Below are positions 60,701-64,000 of a stretch of DNA of 64,000 nucleotides, piece by piece; within the stretch, counting starts at the first letter, position 1, and each line of letters starts with the position of its first letter. The stretch is from positions 19,378 to 83,377 of the forward strand of contig NZ_LZKR01000223.1 in NCBI RefSeq assembly GCF_001672915.1, written 5' to 3'. Both the position numbers and the translations under genes were made by a program. Under the pieces are notes generated by a model. The model was given only the letters and a program-made list of their open reading frames with translations, was not told the DNA's origin and searched no databases. The stretch is from Mycobacterium sp. 1245805.9. GTDB lineage: Bacteria; Actinomycetota; Actinomycetes; Mycobacteriales; Mycobacteriaceae.

Positions 60701-62192
60701 CCAGCGCCACGTCCGCCGACGAAAGCGCTTGTGCGCCAGACGATGACAGCACGGCGACGGTGCGACCCTGCCGCTTCAGGTCGGCGACCGCGCGGGCGAG
60801 GGCGTCGTCGATCGAACCGTTGGCGAGCGGGGTGACCTCGTCGAACGCGGGGCGCAACTCGCCCAGGGAATCGACGTCGATCGATATCAGCTCCGCCCCC
60901 GTGCGGTGCGCCTCGGCGACGACGGCCGACGCCAACGGGTCGTGGGAGGGGCGGAACAGCGCCTCGACCGTCGCGTGCGGCTCGCCGGCCGACATCCCGG
61001 GCACCCGGTGCCAGCCCGGCCGGTGGCCGTTGTTCTGCAGCACCAGCTGGGCGCGGTTCCACGCGGCGGACAGCTCACGCTCGTCGGCGCCGCGGATGCG
61101 CGCCACCCGCATGCCGGTGGTGCACAGCACCCGTGGGTCGATGACGATCGCGTCGACGCGGTCCAGGCGGCGCAGCGCGTCGGGCCGCAGCGACAGCACG
61201 GCGTGCCGGTCGGCCAACCCACGTCCCAGGGCGGCGGCGAACGCCTCCGGCGTGGTGCGGCTGGCCTTGGGGGCGGTCACCAGCACCGCGGTGGCGGCCA
61301 TGTTCGGGTTGCGGGTGGTGACGGCGACCAGGCCCGCGCCGAGCGCTTGGATGAGAGCGAACCGTCCGGCTGCGCGCTCCGCGACCCGGGCCGGCGGCGG
61401 CCGCGGCGACGACGCGTCGCCGGGCGGTTGGTCGGCGTGGCGGGCCAGCTCGGGTTCGTGCCGGCGCCAGGCGCGGGCCTCGGCGCGGCACTCGGCGGCC
61501 TTCAGCGACTGCATCAGCAGGCCCACCGACAGCGAGGCCGGTGCGAGCGTGACGGTTTCGACGGCAGTCATGGCCAGGGTCAGCACGGTGTCGGTCGCCG
61601 GCCCGCCGATGCGGTCCTCGAGCAGGCGCCGCAACCAGGGCTGGTAGTCGATCACCACGACGGGTGCCTGGATCCCGACCGGCAGCCGCGGCAGGCGCAG
61701 CGCCCGGCCGGCCACCGCGATGCCCAGCCCGGCCGCGTTCGCGGCCACGGTCACGGCCCGGGTCGCCGCCACCACGCCGTCGCCCGGCAAAGCCGTCGCG
61801 GGCGCCTTGTTCGTTGCGCGGCAACGCCTTTCGGCGTCCTCGACGACCCGGCACAGGTCACGCAGCGAGGTGTCGGGATCGCCGAGGGTCACGACGACGC
61901 GCGACAGGGGGTGGTTCAGGCTGGCCGACGAGACGCCGGCGTGGTCGCGCAGGCCGTCGAGCACGGCCCGGCCCAGTTCGCCGTCAGTCGCGTCTTCGAG
62001 GCCGCGCACCTCGATCCAGGCGCGGTGCTCGCCGCGCCAGCAGCGCCGGCTCAGCGTTTCGGCGGGCAGGTCGCCGGTGAGCGCCCTGGCGCCCTCGCGC
62101 AGCGGAATCGCCGCGATGTGAAGGGCCTCCTGTGCCAGTCCGGTGAGAGCCCGCAGCGGCGTCGATCGTGGTAGCGACGTGACAATGCTCAA
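57759..62192 (-). CDS. ctpH: P-type cation-transporting ATPase CtpH
   Basis: A 1477-residue P-type ATPase. The long N-terminal half is specific to mycobacterial CtpH/CtpI-type pumps. The pump core has the actuator motif DESTLTGESL, the phosphorylation motif CFDKTGTLSENR with Asp916, MVGDGSNDAAAIRAA in the hinge, and a C-terminal membrane block (LLVNMMTDALPAAALAV). Position between Rv0424c- and Rv0426c-like genes favours CtpH over CtpI. It probably moves a divalent cation across the plasma membrane; the ion is not settled by sequence. Confidence 0.92.
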   Translation of the reverse strand: MSIVTSLPRSTPLRALTGLAQEALHIAAIPLREGARALTGDLPAETLSRRCWRGEHRAWIEVRGLEDATDGELGRAVLDGLRDHAGVSSASLNHPLSRVVVTLGDPDTSLRDLCRVVEDAERRCRATNKAPATALPGDGVVAATRAVTVAANAAGLGIAVAGRALRLPRLPVGIQAPVVVIDYQPWLRRLLEDRIGGPATDTVLTLAMTAVETVTLAPASLSVGLLMQSLKAAECRAEARAWRRHEPELARHADQPPGDASSPRPPPARVAERAAGRFALIQALGAGLVAVTTRNPNMAATAVLVTAPKASRTTPEAFAAALGRGLADRHAVLSLRPDALRRLDRVDAIVIDPRVLCTTGMRVARIRGADERELSAAWNRAQLVLQNNGHRPGWHRVPGMSAGEPHATVEALFRPSHDPLASAVVAEAHRTGAELISIDVDSLGELRPAFDEVTPLANGSIDDALARAVADLKRQGRTVAVLSSSGAQALSSADVALGVLPQPGAGPPPWCADLLLPDLTAAWRVLHALPAAKAATQRGVGIAAGATAMGSLLMIPGVRGLGPGPVTTGAAAGALSGYLLARGIMTADAPRPAAVHEWHAMSVEQVRKALPPPEPKADAPPEGRADAPPNAVWQLLKAVRAELTDPLTPVLALGSAASAVLGSPVDAVLVFSVLTGNSILAASQRLRAENRLDRLLAQQIPPARRVDTGPDGERSYTDVIAAQLRPGDVIEIRTHEVVPADARIVEEIDVEVDESTLTGESLSVEKQVDATPGADLAERRCMLYAGTTVVAGTAVAVVTAVGADTQERRAAELVSGDTASDIGLQHQLSQLTNRAFPVSVTGGALVGGLGLLRGTGLRQAVASGIAIAVAAVPEGMPLVATLAQSASARRLTKFGALVRVPRSVEALGRIDVVCFDKTGTLSENRLRVAEVRPAPGHSPEEVLRHAAHAAPAANGSPHAHATDAAIVEAAQRSLDGSAPTEEAQAHLPFRSGRSFSASVTGTELTVKGAPEVVLAACENTGPKIQKAVGELAAGGLRVIAVAQRRLTPQQAEAIKDDPDDIADFCRDGLTLTGFLGLSDTPRPEAVDLLANLRRQGVGIKLITGDHPITALAIARELGLAVTDEQVISGSEWDALSRKDQERVVTERVIFARMTPENKVQVVQTLEGAGVLCAMVGDGSNDAAAIRAATVGIGVVAGGSDPAHMAADVVLVDARIEALVQAIEEGRQLWQRVQAAVSVLLGGNAGEVLFAVIGSAITGTSPLNTRQLLLVNMMTDALPAAALAVSEPSTPMDPGIRGPDQPALWRAVAIRGVTTAAATTVAWAMASVTGRPQRASTVALVALVGAELGQTLLDSHAPLVVLTAVGSLGAMGTLISIPVVSQLLGCTPLGPLGWGQALGAAAGATVAIAVLNRVSDGWGSPHTLPPGPDATNGESSDRNGESQPPRPAKAAHRVAPEAPSAPKRSTKPADRTRSRSST

Positions 62193-62210
62193 GGGCTGCC
62201 CGGACGATTC

Positions 62211-62651
62211 TTAGTTGGTGCTGCGCAACTCGGCGGCACCGGCGCGGCGCCCGGCCGCCTTCTTGGCCGCCGGCTTGCCCGCCGCCTTCTGCGGCGCGGC
62301 CTTCTTCGACGGCTCGGAGGGCACCGGCTTGAGGTTCGCCTTGGGCGAAGCGCCGTTCTGGGGCTTGCGATTCATCCTGTGCAACAGCAGCGCTCCGCCC
62401 CCGACGGCCAGCAGCACCGGCCACTCGACCAGGCCGGCCGCGCCGATCGCGCCGAGCGCCAACGCGGCCGCCGGCGTCGAGTGGCTGCCGCTGTTGATCC
62501 CGCGCTTGATGCCCTCGGCGGCTCCGGTGACACCGCCGACGATTCCGTTGACCGCGGCGCCGCCCCCGGCGCCCGCGGCCGCCGTGGTCGCGTCCGCCGC
62601 ACGACCCACCGTCTTGCCCACGCTGCGTACTGCCCCACCGACGACACCCAT
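62211..62651 (-). CDS. Small membrane-associated protein (Rv0426c-like)
   Basis: A 146-residue protein. A Gly/Ala-rich N-terminus (MGVVGGAVRSVGKTVG, GAGGGAAVNGIVGGVTGAAEGIKRG) is followed by a hydrophobic stretch (ALGAIGAAGLVEWPVLLAVGGGALLL) and a Lys/Ala/Pro-rich basic tail (KKAAPQKAAGKPAAKKAAGRRAG). ATG 62651 follows GGGAG at the proper distance. It lies 18 bp upstream of ctpH on the same strand, so it is probably cotranscribed. It shares the WPV-type hydrophobic motif with the gene at 57422-57697. Confidence 0.8.
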   Translation of the reverse strand: MGVVGGAVRSVGKTVGRAADATTAAAGAGGGAAVNGIVGGVTGAAEGIKRGINSGSHSTPAAALALGAIGAAGLVEWPVLLAVGGGALLLHRMNRKPQNGASPKANLKPVPSEPSKKAAPQKAAGKPAAKKAAGRRAGAAELRSTN

Positions 62652-62827
62652 GATCACTCCCTGGTATCTCATCGCTCTCACTGGGAACCGCGTGGCCACC
62701 CGTATGCCCGTTGAACGCGAGGTTAACAGCAACAACGAAATACTTCTCTGCATCTATAAGGCGAAAGCCTGCCACGTTACAAACGCCCGTACAACGAGCA
62801 ACTTCTTCAACCGGGCTCACATGGAGC

Positions 62828-63649
62828 TTAAACCTGGCTCACATCGACCAGCACCGGCGCGTGGTCGCTGGGCGCCTTGCCCTTGCGTTCGTCGCGGGCG
62901 ATCTGCGCGCCGGTGACGCGGCCGGCCAACGCCGGTGACGCCAGGATGAAGTCGATGCGCATGCCCCGGTTCTTCGGGAACCGCAGCTGGGTGTAGTCCC
63001 AGTAGGTGTAGACGCCGGGGCCGGGGGTGAAAGGCCTTACCACATCGGTGAATTGCGCGTCGACGATGGCGTCGAACGCGCGGCGCTCCGGCTCGGAGAC
63101 GTGGGTGGCGCCGGCATAGTATTCGGTGCTCCACACGTCGTCGTCCGTCGGGGCGATGTTCCAGTCGCCGACCAGCGCGATCGGCGCGGCGGGGTCGTCG
63201 CGCAGCCAGCCGGCCGCCGTATCACGCAGCGCGGCAAGCCAATTCAGCTTGTACGTGTAGTGCGGGTCGCCGACGGCCCGGCCGTTGGGCACGTACAGGC
63301 TCCACACCCGCAGCCCGGCGCAGGTGGCGCCCAGCGCGCGGGCCTCCGCGGTGGCGGCCACCTCCGGCTTGGACGTCCAGGTCGGCTGGCCGTCGAAGCC
63401 GATCGCGACGTCGTCGAGGCCGACGCGCGAGGCGATGGCCACGCCGTTCCATTGGTTGAAGCCGACGTGCGCGACCTCGTAGCCGAGTTCGAAGAATGGC
63501 AGGGTGGGGAACTGGCCGTCGGCGCACTTGGTCTCCTGCATGGCGAGCACGTCGACGTCGGCGCGGGCCAGCCAGTCCAGGACTCGGTCCAGGCGCGTGC
63601 GAATCGAATTCACGTTCCAGGTGGCCAACCGAATCTTGCCGTCGGGCAT
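62828..63649 (-). CDS. xthA: Exodeoxyribonuclease III/AP endonuclease
   Basis: A 273-residue exonuclease-III-family repair enzyme. RLATWNVNSIRTRLDRVLDWL (residues 6-26), LAMQETKCAD with the metal-binding Glu, SLYVPNGRAVGD, LVGDWNIAPTDDDVW (Asp, Asn) and SDHAPVLVDV (Asp, His) supply the full active site. It corresponds to Rv0427c. The ATG lies 2 nt after the stop of the upstream GNAT gene. Confidence 0.95.
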   Translation of the reverse strand: MPDGKIRLATWNVNSIRTRLDRVLDWLARADVDVLAMQETKCADGQFPTLPFFELGYEVAHVGFNQWNGVAIASRVGLDDVAIGFDGQPTWTSKPEVAATAEARALGATCAGLRVWSLYVPNGRAVGDPHYTYKLNWLAALRDTAAGWLRDDPAAPIALVGDWNIAPTDDDVWSTEYYAGATHVSEPERRAFDAIVDAQFTDVVRPFTPGPGVYTYWDYTQLRFPKNRGMRIDFILASPALAGRVTGAQIARDERKGKAPSDHAPVLVDVSQV

Positions 63650-63651
63650 GA

Positions 63652-63930
63652 CTAGACGGTATCGATCGCCCGGACGTAGCGGCGGCGGTGGTGCAGCCGA
63701 AAGCCGAGGGACGACGCCACGGCGATGTTGTCGGGGTCGTCGTCGCCGACCACCAGCACCTCGCAGTCGCCACCCGCCGGGCCGTCGGCCGCCAGGCGCA
63801 GCCACCGGGTGCCGTCGGGCAGCGGTCCCGGCGCGACGTTCGAGAGGTCGCGGACCAGGATCTGTTCGGTGCGTTCGCTCGGCACGCCGGGCGGGAGCCT
63901 CAGCAGGCGGTCGGGGATGGCCAGCCGCGG
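63652..63930 (-). pseudogene. C-terminal part of a Rv0428c-like GNAT acetyltransferase, interrupted
   Basis: The minus-strand frame reads RPRLAIPDRLLRLPPGVPSERTEQILV, VLVVGDDDPDNIAVASSLGFRLHHRRRYVRAIDTV. This is the C-terminal part of the Rv0428c-type acetyltransferase that normally precedes xthA. Upstream of about 63930 the minus-strand frame stays open but loses family similarity; the expected upstream segment appears instead on the plus strand. The gene is therefore broken at 63925-63930 in this sequence, by inversion or by an assembly fold-back. Confidence 0.6.
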
Positions 63931-64000
63931 CCTGGCCCGGCGCCGAACAGGCCTGGGTCGACGGCTGGCTGCTGCGCGCTGGCGCCGGCGCTGGCGCCGC
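63930..64000 (+). pseudogene. Inverted internal fragment of the same GNAT gene (runs off right edge)
   Basis: The plus strand from 63930 encodes AWPGAEQAWVDGWLLRAGAG, a hallmark segment of the Rv0428c-type family that belongs upstream of the minus-strand C-terminal part. It faces that part head to head across a CCGCGG palindrome. The last 26 bases hold a tandem 12-bp repeat, GCGCTGGCGCCG twice. Confidence 0.55.

Overview
The window is high-GC DNA from a slow-growing Mycobacterium, most likely a Mycobacterium avium complex-type species. From about 10.3 kb rightwards the genes follow the Mycobacterium tuberculosis order Rv0390 to Rv0428c: rhodanese, metZ, ndh, fadE7, fgd1, pta, ackA, pknG, glnH, glnX, mutT3, thiEOSG, lpqL, lpqM, thiD, thiC, ctpH, xthA. 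Several blocks not found at this place in M. tuberculosis interrupt that backbone. Species and M. tuberculosis comparisons are from memory; no search was run.

1-10 kb is an accessory redox cluster, all on the minus strand. It holds a berberine-bridge-type FAD oxidoreductase (cut by the left edge), a carboxylic acid reductase translationally coupled to a GMC oxidoreductase, a methyltransferase, a flavin monooxygenase and two paralogous IclR regulators. Four promoters share one architecture: a 15-bp palindrome (GCCCACTGAGTGGGC) whose centre lies exactly 50 nt upstream of a GTG start, a TANNNT -10 box exactly 7 nt before that GTG, and 29 nt between palindrome and -10. I read this as one IclR regulon of leaderless transcripts. 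One of the four drives only the remnant of a deleted second GMC operon.

10-28 kb holds methionine biosynthesis (rhodanese-metZ), type II NADH dehydrogenase, two small secreted proteins and fadE7. Next comes a tight six-gene plus-strand operon (DUF3054, methyltransferase, GNAT, three luciferase-like flavin monooxygenases) where M. tuberculosis has mmpL1-fadD30-pks6. A SpoIIAA-like pseudogene, an FAD monooxygenase, a metallo-beta-lactamase-fold hydrolase and the coupled fgd1-pta-ackA operon follow.

28-44 kb contains an AbiEi/DUF559-type gene with unusual repeats on both sides, the glnX-glnH-pknG amino-acid sensing operon, mutT3, and the thiamine genes. thiE and thiOSG diverge from an 18-bp palindrome made of two opposed -10 boxes, and thiO sits behind a TPP riboswitch. 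Further on are an SGNH hydrolase, two tandem secreted paralogues, a CD225/DUF2752 membrane pair, and two tandem M28 lipoprotein peptidases, the second of which has lost key catalytic and metal-binding residues.

44-64 kb has a 13E12-family HNH protein whose start codon lies inside a perfect SOS box, lpqM, a MarR-LLM pair, thiC-thiD behind a second TPP riboswitch, and a three-gene signalling block: PAS-ANTAR, STAS, and a 1265-residue hybrid kinase/phosphatase/anti-sigma-kinase. The P-type ATPase ctpH follows between two small proteins with a common hydrophobic motif, then xthA. At the right edge a GNAT gene is broken by an inverted junction. No rRNA, tRNA, CRISPR array or transposase was recognised.
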